From Clostridiales bacterium (GTDB lineage: Bacteria > Bacillota > Clostridia > Oscillospirales > Oscillospiraceae), in assembly GCA_022787565.1 (NCBI GenBank), contig JALFVN010000058.1:21237-85236 (forward strand): DNA of 64,000 nt, written 5' to 3'. The notes beneath the pieces are model-generated. The model was not told the DNA's origin, ran no database searches, and was given only the letters and a program-made list of their open reading frames with translations. Position 1 is the stretch's first letter, and the number at the start of each line of letters is the position of its first letter. The translations under genes were made by a program, and so were the position numbers. Shown here piece after piece: positions 25,216 through 33,309 of the stretch.

Positions 25216-25953
25216 ATGACGAAAAAATGCTTATGTTTGGTTCTGTGCCTTGTCTTTGTCGGACTTGCTGCAGCAGGATGCGCAAACGCCCAGAGCACAC
25301 AGAAAGAAGTATTGCAGGAGGAGACGGATAATATGGAAAAACAGTTGACATTGGATTATTTGATTTCCCACAGTGACCTGACCGCGGCAGATTTTGAAAA
25401 CGTTGACTTTGACGCGTTCGTTGCGATGTACGACCTTACGCAGGAAAACTTCAAAGAGTATTATCTGCCTGATCTGATTGAGATGTACCACAGAGAGATG
25501 GCCCAGGAGCGCACTGTGGACTATTCGGATATTTTTACCCAGGCCCAGGGTCAGATCAGGGAGGAGGATTTTGAACAGATCGAAGTGCTGATCGTGGAAT
25601 ATCACGAGGGCACCAGCAACCATTATCTGATCCTCGACTTTGGGGAGGGAAAGGCGTTCGGTTCTTCAAACGATATTGTCTCTGCCTGCGGTGAAAGCAG
25701 CAAAACGGCGGAGTTGAGCGCTGATGACAAGCAGTTTGTTCTTGATGCATTGCGCGACAGCGGTATCACCGGCTGGCAGAATGAATACATCGGTTCAAGC
25801 GAAAACACTACGGGCCATTTGTCCTGGGCCGTAGGGATCCGGCTGAGCAGCGGAGCCAGCGTCTGCTACCATGGCCACGGCGTCACTGATTCCGGCACAC
25901 CCGTTGCGCTTTTTACCCTTCAGGAATCCTTGGCCAGACATTTTGACAAATAG
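25216..25953 (+). CDS. Lipoprotein of unknown function next to the metallopeptidase
   Basis: A 245-residue protein with a lipoprotein signal peptide (MTKKCLCLVLCLVFVGLAAAGC, cleavage expected before the cysteine after AAAG). The mature part has an acidic helical N-terminal half and a C-terminal domain ending in WAVGIRLSSGASVCYHGHG and TPVALFTLQESLARHFDK. No family was recognised. It starts 23 bases after the metallopeptidase stop. As a surface-anchored neighbour it could be an immunity protein or an accessory factor; neither can be shown here. Confidence 0.6.
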   Translation: MTKKCLCLVLCLVFVGLAAAGCANAQSTQKEVLQEETDNMEKQLTLDYLISHSDLTAADFENVDFDAFVAMYDLTQENFKEYYLPDLIEMYHREMAQERTVDYSDIFTQAQGQIREEDFEQIEVLIVEYHEGTSNHYLILDFGEGKAFGSSNDIVSACGESSKTAELSADDKQFVLDALRDSGITGWQNEYIGSSENTTGHLSWAVGIRLSSGASVCYHGHGVTDSGTPVALFTLQESLARHFDK

Positions 25954-26003
25954 AACAAAACGTCCCAAACCATTCCCCTGCTTACAACTTTATCCATACA
26001 ATA

Positions 26004-26039
26004 CCTCTTCAGATTTTTTGATCTGAAGAGGTTTCTTTC
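26004..26039 (+). terminator. Intrinsic terminator after the effector locus
   Basis: An 11-bp perfect stem (CCTCTTCAGAT and its complement) with loop TTTTTG is followed by TTTCTTTCT. It closes the plus-strand run that starts at 22782 and may also serve the converging minus-strand genes. Confidence 0.85.
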
Positions 26040-26048
26040 TGCAAATAT

Positions 26049-26338
26049 TCATTTCATCAGTTCGTCAGTCAGCTTCAGGATCTCCGGGGCCAGCTTTTCC
26101 CGGCGTATTTTGGTGATGCGGGTAAAGACCGGATAGGCTGATGCCATGATCAGCATCCCCACGATGCCGATGAGTATACCGGGGATAAACCAGCTTCCGC
26201 CCCAGACCATGGTGCTGCACATCCCCAGGCCCAGCAGTGGCGCAGCAGCCGAAAGCGCATCAGCAGGCAAAAAACGATATATTGGTGGAGGGCAAACAGT
26301 GTCCTCCATATACGGCGCTCCCGGTCGTTTTCCCTCAT
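26049..26338 (-). pseudogene. Frameshifted small two-helix membrane protein
   Basis: Two overlapping frames make one plausible protein. Frame one starts at 26338 (MRENDRERRIWRTLFALHQY) and frame two continues as FLPADALSAAAPLLGLGMCS, with a second helix WFIPGILIGIVGMLIMASAY, and ends ILKLTDELMK at 26049. The switch falls at a six-base A/T run (26269-26274); one extra base would restore a ~97-residue protein. This may be a true frameshift, a slippage site or an assembly error. The start overlaps the stop of the response-regulator remnant (ATGA). No function is assigned. Confidence 0.55.
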
Positions 26339-26526
26339 TTCAGCACCGCCTTGTAGCCCAGGCCGTGGACGGTGACAATGGAAAAGTCATCACAGCCGGA
26401 AAATTTGTCCCGGAGCTTGGTCATACAGACGTCCACCGTGCGCAGGCTTGAGGTGGAATCCATGTCCCAGAACTCATCCATAAACTGGGAGCGGGTAAAG
26501 GTCTTTTGAAAAATCTTTCTGAAAGA
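26335..26526 (-). pseudogene. C-terminal remnant of an OmpR-family response regulator
   Basis: A 63-codon open frame with no start, following a TAA at 26527-26529. It encodes FTRSQFMDEFW, LRTVDVCMTKLRDKF and VTVHGLGYKAVLK, the recognition helix and C-terminal hairpin of a winged-helix OmpR/PhoB DNA-binding domain. The receiver domain is gone. A palindrome (AATCTTTC-T-GAAAGATT, 26513-26529) sits at the break and could be a deletion scar. Confidence 0.75.
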
Positions 26527-26546
26527 TTAAATTGCATTTCGTCGCG

Positions 26547-26585
26547 CAGCATGTTATCCTTGATTTGCACAGCATGTTATTCTTG
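26547..26585. repeat. Short direct repeat upstream of the PPOX-family gene
   Basis: Two 16-base copies of CAGCATGTTATYCTTG (26547-26562 and 26570-26585) differ at one base and repeat with a 23-bp period, roughly two helical turns. They lie just upstream of the ribosome site of the 26604 gene and could be tandem regulator sites. Confidence 0.45.
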
Positions 26586-26603
26586 GATAAAGGAAACACA
26601 GAT

Positions 26604-27026
26604 ATGACAGATTATAAACAGGCGCTTGCGATCCTAGACCAGCGTTTTGGCCGGGACCGGATGATCTCTCTGGCCACCTCCGTGGGTGACCTCCCCTCCG
26701 TCCGGGAGGTGAACGGCTATTACCAGGACGGCTCCTTTTACATCATCACCCACGCCCTGTCCGGAAAAATGCAGCAGATCGCCCTCAATCCCCGGGTGGC
26801 CCTCAGCGGCGAGTGGTTCAGCGGCCACGGCGTGGCGGAAAACCTGGGTCATGTGCTGAAAGAGGAAAACCGGGAGCTGATCTCTACCCTGCGGCAGGTC
26901 TTTTCCTCCTGGTACCATAACGGCCATGTGGATGAAACCGATCCCAATACCTGCATTCTCCGCGTGCGTCTCACCGACGGGGTGCTGTGGAAAGACGGCA
27001 TACGGTACGAAATGGATTTTACCTGA
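26604..27026 (+). CDS. Pyridoxamine 5'-phosphate oxidase family (FMN-binding split barrel)
   Basis: A 140-residue small flavoprotein-type split-barrel protein. SLATSVGDLPSVREVNGYYQ and SFYIITHALSGKMQQIALNP followed by VALSGEWFSGHG are the usual strand pattern of PPOX-like proteins that bind FMN or heme, often as dimers. The ATG at 26604 has AAAGGA 9 bases upstream; an earlier in-frame ATG at 26532 would add a tail overlapping the direct repeats and is rejected. The true substrate is unknown. Confidence 0.82.
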   Translation: MTDYKQALAILDQRFGRDRMISLATSVGDLPSVREVNGYYQDGSFYIITHALSGKMQQIALNPRVALSGEWFSGHGVAENLGHVLKEENRELISTLRQVFSSWYHNGHVDETDPNTCILRVRLTDGVLWKDGIRYEMDFT

Positions 27027-27049
27027 AAAATCATATCACCATAAAAAAA

Positions 27050-27118
27050 CGAAGGATCCCGTAAACAGAAGCGCAAGCCTCTGATTACGGGATCCTTCGC
27101 TGGCGCTCAGGATGACAG
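27050..27118. repeat. Palindromic intergenic repeat, also acting as terminator
   Basis: A perfect 15-bp inverted repeat (CGAAGGATCCCGTAA at 27050-27064 and its complement at 27085-27099), preceded by AAAAAAA and followed by GCTCAGGATGACAG. The same words (GAAGGATCCCGT, CTCAGAATGACAG) recur in a larger copy at 58119-58215, so this is a dispersed element. It lies between converging genes and may terminate both. Confidence 0.7.
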
Positions 27119-27141
27119 AAATTATGGGCGGGAATGTCCGC

Positions 27142-27666
27142 TTATTCGTTTTCCACCCGGATCTGGCACATCTTCATGGCGGACAGGGCGGTTTTGTGGC
27201 TCTCCGGGGTGACGCCGGCGCAGCAGGCGGCGTCCACGCTCACCGGGACTTCCGGCAGAAAGGCCTTGGCCAGAAGGGCGTTGGAAATCACGCAGATATC
27301 GGTGCAAAGCCCTACAAGGGTAATGCTCTCGATCTGCTCTTCCTTATCCAGCTTCAACAGCAGCTCGCCCAGGGCCTGGGAACCGAAGGTGGGCTTGTCC
27401 ACCGCCGGCTCGGTGCGGAGCTTCTCCAGCTCCTCCCGGATCTGCCAGCCCTGGCTGCCCCGGATGCAGTGGGGCACGGGCAGATTTCTGCCCTCCTGGG
27501 TCTCCATGTAATTCTCCTCATGAGTGTCGCGGGTGAAGATGACCCGGCCGGGAAAGCTTCTGATCTTTTCGGCCACCTTGTCCACGATGGCAACGGCCTC
27601 CGCCGTGCCCAGCGCGCCGTCGATAAAATCGTTCTGCATGTCTATGACCAGCAAAATTTTCTGCAT
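27142..27666 (-). CDS. Cysteine hydrolase (isochorismatase/nicotinamidase-like)
   Basis: A 174-residue hydrolase. The catalytic triad elements are visible: D9 in LLVIDMQNDF, a lysine in AVDKPTFGS, and the nucleophile C125 in GLCTDICVISNA, with the preceding residues forming the usual cis-peptide region. Family members hydrolyse nicotinamide, peptidyl amides or vinyl ethers; the exact substrate is open. GGAGG precedes the ATG. It stands alone on this strand. Confidence 0.88.
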   Translation of the reverse strand: MQKILLVIDMQNDFIDGALGTAEAVAIVDKVAEKIRSFPGRVIFTRDTHEENYMETQEGRNLPVPHCIRGSQGWQIREELEKLRTEPAVDKPTFGSQALGELLLKLDKEEQIESITLVGLCTDICVISNALLAKAFLPEVPVSVDAACCAGVTPESHKTALSAMKMCQIRVENE

Positions 27667-27744
27667 TTTCGCAAACCTCCGTTTCTTTTTCCCAGTGTAC
27701 CACGGCTTCGGGGTGTCTTCAAGGGGGAATTTCCTTTGGAGCTG

Positions 27745-27772
27745 TCGACAAAAGCCCGGAAACCGTTATAAT
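27745..27772 (+). promoter_or_regulatory. Promoter of the MATE transporter gene
   Basis: TCGACA (27745-27750) and a consensus TATAAT (27767-27772) are 16 bp apart and lie about 40 bases before the ATG at 27810. Confidence 0.6.
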
Positions 27773-27809
27773 AGCAACGATTTTTTGAAAAAAAGAGGCT
27801 TATTTTTCG

Positions 27810-29141
27810 ATGTTTACAAAGAAACAGGTCTGGGCGCTCATCATTCCGCTGATGATCGAGCAGGTATTGAACGCGCTGATGGGCGCAGCGGATACCATGA
27901 TGGTCAGCAACGCCGGCTCTGCCGCCATCTCCGCGGTCTCGCTGGTGGACTCCATCAACATTCTGGTACTCTATGTATTCACTGCCATGGCCACCGGCGG
28001 CACCATTGTCTGCTCCCAGTACATCGGCCACGGAGACGAGGATATGGCCTGCCAGGTGGGAAAGCAGCTGATGCTGTCCGTCACGACCCTGTCTGTCGTT
28101 GTGACCCTTCTCTGTCTTGTGCTGCGCCGTCCGCTGCTCTCGCTGATTTTCGGCTCGGTGGATGCGGAGGTTATGGAAAACTCCCTCACCTATTTTTTCA
28201 TCACCGCCCTGTCCTATCCCTTCATTGCCCTGTATAACTCCGGGGCCGCTCTGTACCGCACCTGCGGCAACTCCCGGCTGCCCCTGGCCATCTCCACCGC
28301 AGCCAATCTGGTCAACGTGATCGGCAATGCGGTTTTCATCTTCGGCTTCCATCTGGGCGTGGCCGGTGCCGCGCTTGCCACCTTGATCTCCCGCGTCATC
28401 TGCGCGGTGGCGGTGATGATCTGCCTGCGCCGTCCCACGCAGGCCATCGTTGTCAAGGATTATCTGTCCATACGCCCCAATTTTCGTTTAATTCGGCGAA
28501 TTATGGCTATCGGTATCCCCACCGGCATTGAAAATGGGATGTTTCAGTTCGGTAAGCTGGCTATCCAGTCCACCGTCTCCACCCTGGCCACCTACGAGAT
28601 CGCGGCCCAGGCCATGACCTCCACTCTGGAGATGATGACCAGCAACGCCTCTATCGGCGTGGGGCTTGCCATGGTGACCATTGTTGGCCAGTGCGTGGGC
28701 GCCTGGAGGCTGGACGAGGCCAAGACCTATATCAAGCGCCTGACCTGGTACGGAGAGTTGGGCATCATCGTCAGCTGTGCCATTGTCGCGGCGGCGATCA
28801 AGCCCATCACCGTTCTGGGCGGTATGGAGCCCGCCGCGGCGGAGCTCTGCATTAAGCTCACCTGGCTCATCTGCATCGTCAAACCCATCCTCTGGTCCTT
28901 TGGCTTCATGCCTCCCTACGGCCTGCGTGCCGCCGGAGATGTGAAGTTCACCATGATCTTCTCTATCTGCTCCATGTGGTTCTGCCGGGTTATCCTGGCC
29001 ATCGTACTGGTGCGTGTGTTCCATATGGGACTGCTTGCCGTCTGGATCGCCATGTTCATCGACTGGACCCTCCGCCTGGTGGTCTGCACTGTCCGCCTTC
29101 GTGGTGACAAATGGATCCACAAGGCCGCCATTGAGGATTGA
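27810..29141 (+). CDS. MATE family efflux transporter
   Basis: A 443-residue membrane protein with about 12 helices, expected to export cationic drugs or metabolites in exchange for sodium or protons. It begins MFTKKQVWALIIPLMIEQVL followed by MGAADTMMVSNAGSAAISAV, the typical MATE helix 1-2 signature, and repeats the pattern in its second half (GIPTGIENGMFQFGKLAIQS). Length is normal. It is monocistronic, with its own promoter and a hairpin downstream. Confidence 0.93.
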   Translation: MFTKKQVWALIIPLMIEQVLNALMGAADTMMVSNAGSAAISAVSLVDSINILVLYVFTAMATGGTIVCSQYIGHGDEDMACQVGKQLMLSVTTLSVVVTLLCLVLRRPLLSLIFGSVDAEVMENSLTYFFITALSYPFIALYNSGAALYRTCGNSRLPLAISTAANLVNVIGNAVFIFGFHLGVAGAALATLISRVICAVAVMICLRRPTQAIVVKDYLSIRPNFRLIRRIMAIGIPTGIENGMFQFGKLAIQSTVSTLATYEIAAQAMTSTLEMMTSNASIGVGLAMVTIVGQCVGAWRLDEAKTYIKRLTWYGELGIIVSCAIVAAAIKPITVLGGMEPAAAELCIKLTWLICIVKPILWSFGFMPPYGLRAAGDVKFTMIFSICSMWFCRVILAIVLVRVFHMGLLAVWIAMFIDWTLRLVVCTVRLRGDKWIHKAAIED

Positions 29142-29296
29142 TACTTTTTCCAATAAAAAGCTTTTTCGTAAGCCGGTCCGTAAGCGCTCAACAATCACCC
29201 ATAGAAGCAATCCCGGCAGGGTTCCGTTCAGGGGCCCTGCCATTTGTCGTCGCCGGTATAATCCTATGCTCTACTTTTTTCCCTAAAATAATAAAA

Positions 29297-29342
29297 AATG
29301 CTGGGCGTAGCTCAGCCTTTCGGCCTCGCTACCCCAACATTT
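29297..29342 (+). terminator. Hairpin between the MATE and GH13 genes
   Basis: An imperfect stem pairs AATGCTGGGCGTAGC with GCTACCCCAACATT around an inner CC/GG hairpin. It lies 155 bases after the MATE stop in a 269-base gap between converging genes that otherwise shows no coding signal. The right arm is followed by TTATATC, a weak U-tract. Confidence 0.45.
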
Positions 29343-29410
29343 ATATCAGAACTTTTTTCATTGGCCTATCAGACAGCCTTCTGCTGACCACAGGCTTAAA
29401 ATCACCGTAC

Positions 29411-31843
29411 TCAGAGCTTAAACATTTTCGCGCTGAGGGGCGGGACGCTGAGCTTCACCAGACCCTTGCCGGCAGCGGTGCAGTCGGCTGCAAATTCGAC
29501 CGCTTCCTCTCCCCTGTTCACGGCAAGAAGATAGGCGCCGTTTTCACAGGGCTGGCCGAAAGCGTCCTCACCATGGTTTATATAACGCAAAACCGTCAGC
29601 ACATCCTGTGAAAATGCAGCAAACTCCGCCTCGCCTGTGGACAGGATGGGGCTGGCATTGCGCAGGGCAGCAAGGTTTACATAATAATCATGCAGTTCCT
29701 TGTCCCCCTCTTTGAAGGGCATACGGTTGAAGGGATCGTTCACGCCGCACATGCCCTGCTCGTCCCCGTAATACACGCTGGGCACGCCGGGGATGGCAAA
29801 CTGGATGGCGGCGCAGAGCTTTTCCAGGGTCACCGCCCGGTCCAGGGCCTCGGGGCTGAATTGCAGGGCCACCTGGTCCTCCCGGGACAGGTTTTTGATG
29901 GTGATGTCGGTTGCCAGAGCGCTGCGGACGCGCTCCATGTCGTGAGAGCCAATCAGGTTCATCAGGGCATAATACATGGGCTTGGGATAGTTCATCTGCT
30001 GGCCCACAAGGAAATCCCGCAGCCCGTAGGCGCTGATGCGCTTATGGCAGAAGTCCAGCACAGCCGTGCGGAAGGGATAGTTCATCACGCTGTCCAGAGA
30101 ATAGCCCAGGGCATAATTTCTCCGTCCGCCGAAGCCCTCTTTCAGGATGGGGTCCTCCCAGACCTCGCCCAGAATGGGCGCGTCTGGCTTTTCCTCTTTG
30201 GCGGCCTTGCGGATCAGGCTCAACGCCTCGTCCGGAAGCTCGTCCGCCACGTCCAGCCGCCATCCGGCAGCCCCCCGGCGGAGCCAGGTTTTTACCACGC
30301 TGTCCCGTCCTGTCACCACGAAATCCTGCCAGCGGGGGTTCAGTTCGTCCACCTCGGGCAAATCCTCAAAGCCCCACCAGCAACGGTATTTTTGGGGGTG
30401 GCTTTTGAACTCATACCAGTCGTAATACTTGGAAGTTTTGCTCTGGCAGGCGCCCTGGCCGGGATAGTTTCCGTAGCGGTTGAAATACACGCTGTCGGCT
30501 CCAGTGTGGGAGAAAACCCCGTCCAGCATGATGCGGATCCCCATCTCCTCCGCCTTGTTGCACAAACGAACAAAGTCGCCGTTGGAGCCCAGGATCGGGT
30601 CGGCGTTAAGATAGTCGGAGGTATCGTAGCGGTGGTTGGATCGGGCCTCCCCGATGGGGTTGAGATAGATGCAGCTGATGCCCAGCTCTTTCAGGTAGGG
30701 CAGCTTTTCCTCAATGCCCCTGAAGGTACCGCCGTAGAAATCGTCGGGGCTGTAGCTCTGCTCGAAGGGTCTGGGCTGCCAGCGCACCGGTTCGTCCAGA
30801 CTTTTATGCAGCTCCGGCGTCTGGCCCAGGGCCTTGTGGTATTCCACGCCCTTTTCCGCCGTGCCGTCCTGAGAGAAGGCAAAGCGGTCCGGGAAGATCT
30901 GGTACATCACGCTGCGGCGAAACCAGGCGGGGGTCTCAAAGTCACGGAGATATACCGTCAGCCGGAAGCCCGTCCATTCTCTGGGCCGCACGGTGCAGGA
31001 AAAGCCGCTGCTGTCCGGCCCGGCGTAGTAATCACCGCTGGGGGTGTCCAGCCGGAAGATATACCACAGCGGCGCGGGCTTTTCCGGCGCGGTCAGCTTT
31101 ACGGAAAAAACATCCCCGCAGCGTTCCATGGGGTATTCCTTCCGGCTGCCGTCGCCGGTGAGGATCAGCTCCGCTTTCCGAACGCTGCCGCGGATCAGCC
31201 GGAAGGCAAAGCGCAGCTCATCGGCGCAGCAGGCCGCCCGGGGCGGATCCCGGAACTCCTTCCGCCGGCCGTCATGCTCGATGAGAGGGATGCGTTTGAC
31301 TGCGTCCATGTACACGGGGACAAGACTGGCGGTTCTGGGCTGCAGGGGACGAAGCAGGGCCGCGTCCTCCTCCGTCAGGCTGCAGCCGCCGCAGCAGCGG
31401 GCCGTGACAGTATAGGCGTCCTCCAGCTTGAAGCCGCAGTCGTCCATCAAAAGACGCAGAAGTTCCGGCGCCGCAAAGGGCTCGCCTTCGGCGCTGTAGC
31501 ACTCATATAAACGGTCCAGACCCAGATTTCCCCCAAGGCAGTCCTGGGCGGCGGAGTAGGCCCCGGCGGCTGCGTTGAAGTAGCGCCGGGTGGTCTCCGG
31601 GCAATCCGCCGAGGCCAGCAGCGCGCACAGCGCCTCGTCTCCGCCTACGGCCTGCCAGCGGCCGTCGATCCGGCAGGCCTCCACATAGCGCCGGTCTCTG
31701 TAGCTGACAAAAAGGCTGTAATCCTGGGACCAGTGCTCCTCATAGCGGCCGCCGAAATAGATTTTGTATTTCTTTTTACCGGCGCCCCGGTCAGGGGCGC
31801 CGTCCATATCCGTTGTGGTTTTTTCTCTGTTTACAGCATCCAT
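29411..31843 (-). CDS. GH13 alpha-glucan hydrolase with extra N-terminal domain
   Basis: An 810-residue enzyme. The GH13 catalytic barrel begins near residue 305 (RRSVMYQIFPDRFAFSQDG) and contains IMLDGVFSHTG, the nucleophile D531 in GWRLDVADELP, the acid/base E560 in ILGEVWEDP and NLIGSHDMERV, with the sequence character of neopullulanase/cyclomaltodextrinase. A beta-sandwich starch-binding-like domain occupies ~190-300. The first ~185 residues (YFGGRYEEHWSQDYSLFVSY onwards, with CCGGCSLTEEDAALL) are not part of the usual architecture and were not recognised. It overlaps the end of glgA, so it should work in glycogen turnover. No signal peptide, so cytosolic. Confidence 0.9.
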   Translation of the reverse strand: MDAVNREKTTTDMDGAPDRGAGKKKYKIYFGGRYEEHWSQDYSLFVSYRDRRYVEACRIDGRWQAVGGDEALCALLASADCPETTRRYFNAAAGAYSAAQDCLGGNLGLDRLYECYSAEGEPFAAPELLRLLMDDCGFKLEDAYTVTARCCGGCSLTEEDAALLRPLQPRTASLVPVYMDAVKRIPLIEHDGRRKEFRDPPRAACCADELRFAFRLIRGSVRKAELILTGDGSRKEYPMERCGDVFSVKLTAPEKPAPLWYIFRLDTPSGDYYAGPDSSGFSCTVRPREWTGFRLTVYLRDFETPAWFRRSVMYQIFPDRFAFSQDGTAEKGVEYHKALGQTPELHKSLDEPVRWQPRPFEQSYSPDDFYGGTFRGIEEKLPYLKELGISCIYLNPIGEARSNHRYDTSDYLNADPILGSNGDFVRLCNKAEEMGIRIMLDGVFSHTGADSVYFNRYGNYPGQGACQSKTSKYYDWYEFKSHPQKYRCWWGFEDLPEVDELNPRWQDFVVTGRDSVVKTWLRRGAAGWRLDVADELPDEALSLIRKAAKEEKPDAPILGEVWEDPILKEGFGGRRNYALGYSLDSVMNYPFRTAVLDFCHKRISAYGLRDFLVGQQMNYPKPMYYALMNLIGSHDMERVRSALATDITIKNLSREDQVALQFSPEALDRAVTLEKLCAAIQFAIPGVPSVYYGDEQGMCGVNDPFNRMPFKEGDKELHDYYVNLAALRNASPILSTGEAEFAAFSQDVLTVLRYINHGEDAFGQPCENGAYLLAVNRGEEAVEFAADCTAAGKGLVKLSVPPLSAKMFKL

Positions 31844-33309
31844 AGATAAAGCCTTGCATAATCCTGCGCGGAAAGTTCAAAGCCGAAGTCGGCCTGCATG
31901 GCACGGCTGATCAGGCCGTGCATCACTTCTTTGTTGTTCCAGAAGCTCAATGCATACAGCACGGTATTTCTCATTTCCCAGGCGTCGTAATTGGCAAAGG
32001 AGAAGCCCACGCCCTCGTCGGTATACTCGTTATAGGGGGCCACGGTGTCCCGCAGGCCGCCAGTCTCCCGGACGATGGGGATGCTGCCATAGCGCATGGC
32101 GATCATCTGGCTCAGTCCGCAGGGCTCAAAGCGGGAGGGCATCAGGTAGAAGTCGCTGCCGGCATAAACCAGGTGGGAAAGCTCCTCGTTATAGCCAATG
32201 TAGGCGCAGAGGCGGCCCTTATAGCGGCTCTCCGCCCCGCGCATGAAGTTTTCAAAGCGCTCATCCCCGGAGCCAAGGAGCATGAACTGCATGTCGTTGT
32301 TGATCATCAGATCATCGATCACATGGGCCACCAGGTCAAAGCCCTTTTGCTCGGTCATGCGGGTGACCATGGCGAAAAGGGGCACGTCGGGCCGGACCTC
32401 CAGACCCATGCGCCGCTGGAGCTCGGCCTTGCAGGCGGCCTTGCCGTTCAGGTGTCCCCTGTCGTATCTGGCGGGGAGAAGCCCATCGGTGCGGGGATTG
32501 AACACGTCCTTGTCGATGCCGTTGATGATGCCGGAGAGCTGTTCGCTGCGGGCGTTGAGGATGCCCTCCAGCCCCTCGGCGTAATAGGGGGTCTTGATCT
32601 CGTTGGCGTAGCTGGGGCTGACGGTGTTGATCCTGTCGGCAAACACGCAGCCGGCCTTCAGAAAGTCCGCGCAGCCGTTGAGCTCCATATACTCCCAGGT
32701 GTAATACTTGGAATCCACACCCAGCAGATCCTGCACATAGTCAAAGCCGAACTTGCCCTGGAAGGCGATATTGTGGATGGTCAGCAGAAAACGGAGATTT
32801 TCCTGCATACCGCCCTGATACTGGGTCTTGGCCAGCATGGGGATCATGGCGGTGTGCCAGTCGTTGCAGTGGACCACCTCGGGCCGGAAGTCCAGCAGAG
32901 GCAGGGTGTCCAGCACGGCGCGGCAGAAGAAGGCGTACTGCTCCCCTTCCGGGTAGCCGCCGCGGTAGATCTTGTCGCCGAAATACTGCTCGTTATCCAC
33001 CAAGTAGATCACAACGCCGTCCAGCACCAGCTTTTCAATGCCCACATAGGCCTTGCGCCAGCCCAGGCTGCTGTAAAAATGGAACATGTGCTCCGTCTGC
33101 CCGGCGTACTTGTTTTTGATGACCCGGTGATAGGGGATGATGACCCGGGCGTCAATGCCCAGCTTGGCAAGGGATTTGGGCAGGGTGCCCACCACATCGG
33201 CAAGACCGCCGGTCTTGGCCAGAGGAGCGCACTCCGCCGCAGCCAGAAGCACTGCGGGCAGCTCGCCCCGGCCCTTTTCCTTCAGCAACTCACGAAATTC
33301 CTTTTTCAT
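31831..33309 (-). CDS. glgA: Glycogen synthase
   Basis: A 492-residue GT5 enzyme that extends alpha-1,4-glucan from ADP-glucose. AAECAPLAKTGGLADVVGTL holds the K-x-G-G donor motif. VHCNDWHTAMIPML and the C-terminal SRFEPCGLSQMIAMRYGSIP with its E-x7-E-like donor site are family marks. The ATG at 33309 has a GGAGG site; an upstream start would add a lysine/arginine-only tail and is rejected. It overlaps glgB by 20 bases and the GH13 gene by 13. No glgC is seen in this window. Confidence 0.96.
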   Translation of the reverse strand: MKKEFRELLKEKGRGELPAVLLAAAECAPLAKTGGLADVVGTLPKSLAKLGIDARVIIPYHRVIKNKYAGQTEHMFHFYSSLGWRKAYVGIEKLVLDGVVIYLVDNEQYFGDKIYRGGYPEGEQYAFFCRAVLDTLPLLDFRPEVVHCNDWHTAMIPMLAKTQYQGGMQENLRFLLTIHNIAFQGKFGFDYVQDLLGVDSKYYTWEYMELNGCADFLKAGCVFADRINTVSPSYANEIKTPYYAEGLEGILNARSEQLSGIINGIDKDVFNPRTDGLLPARYDRGHLNGKAACKAELQRRMGLEVRPDVPLFAMVTRMTEQKGFDLVAHVIDDLMINNDMQFMLLGSGDERFENFMRGAESRYKGRLCAYIGYNEELSHLVYAGSDFYLMPSRFEPCGLSQMIAMRYGSIPIVRETGGLRDTVAPYNEYTDEGVGFSFANYDAWEMRNTVLYALSFWNNKEVMHGLISRAMQADFGFELSAQDYARLYLWML

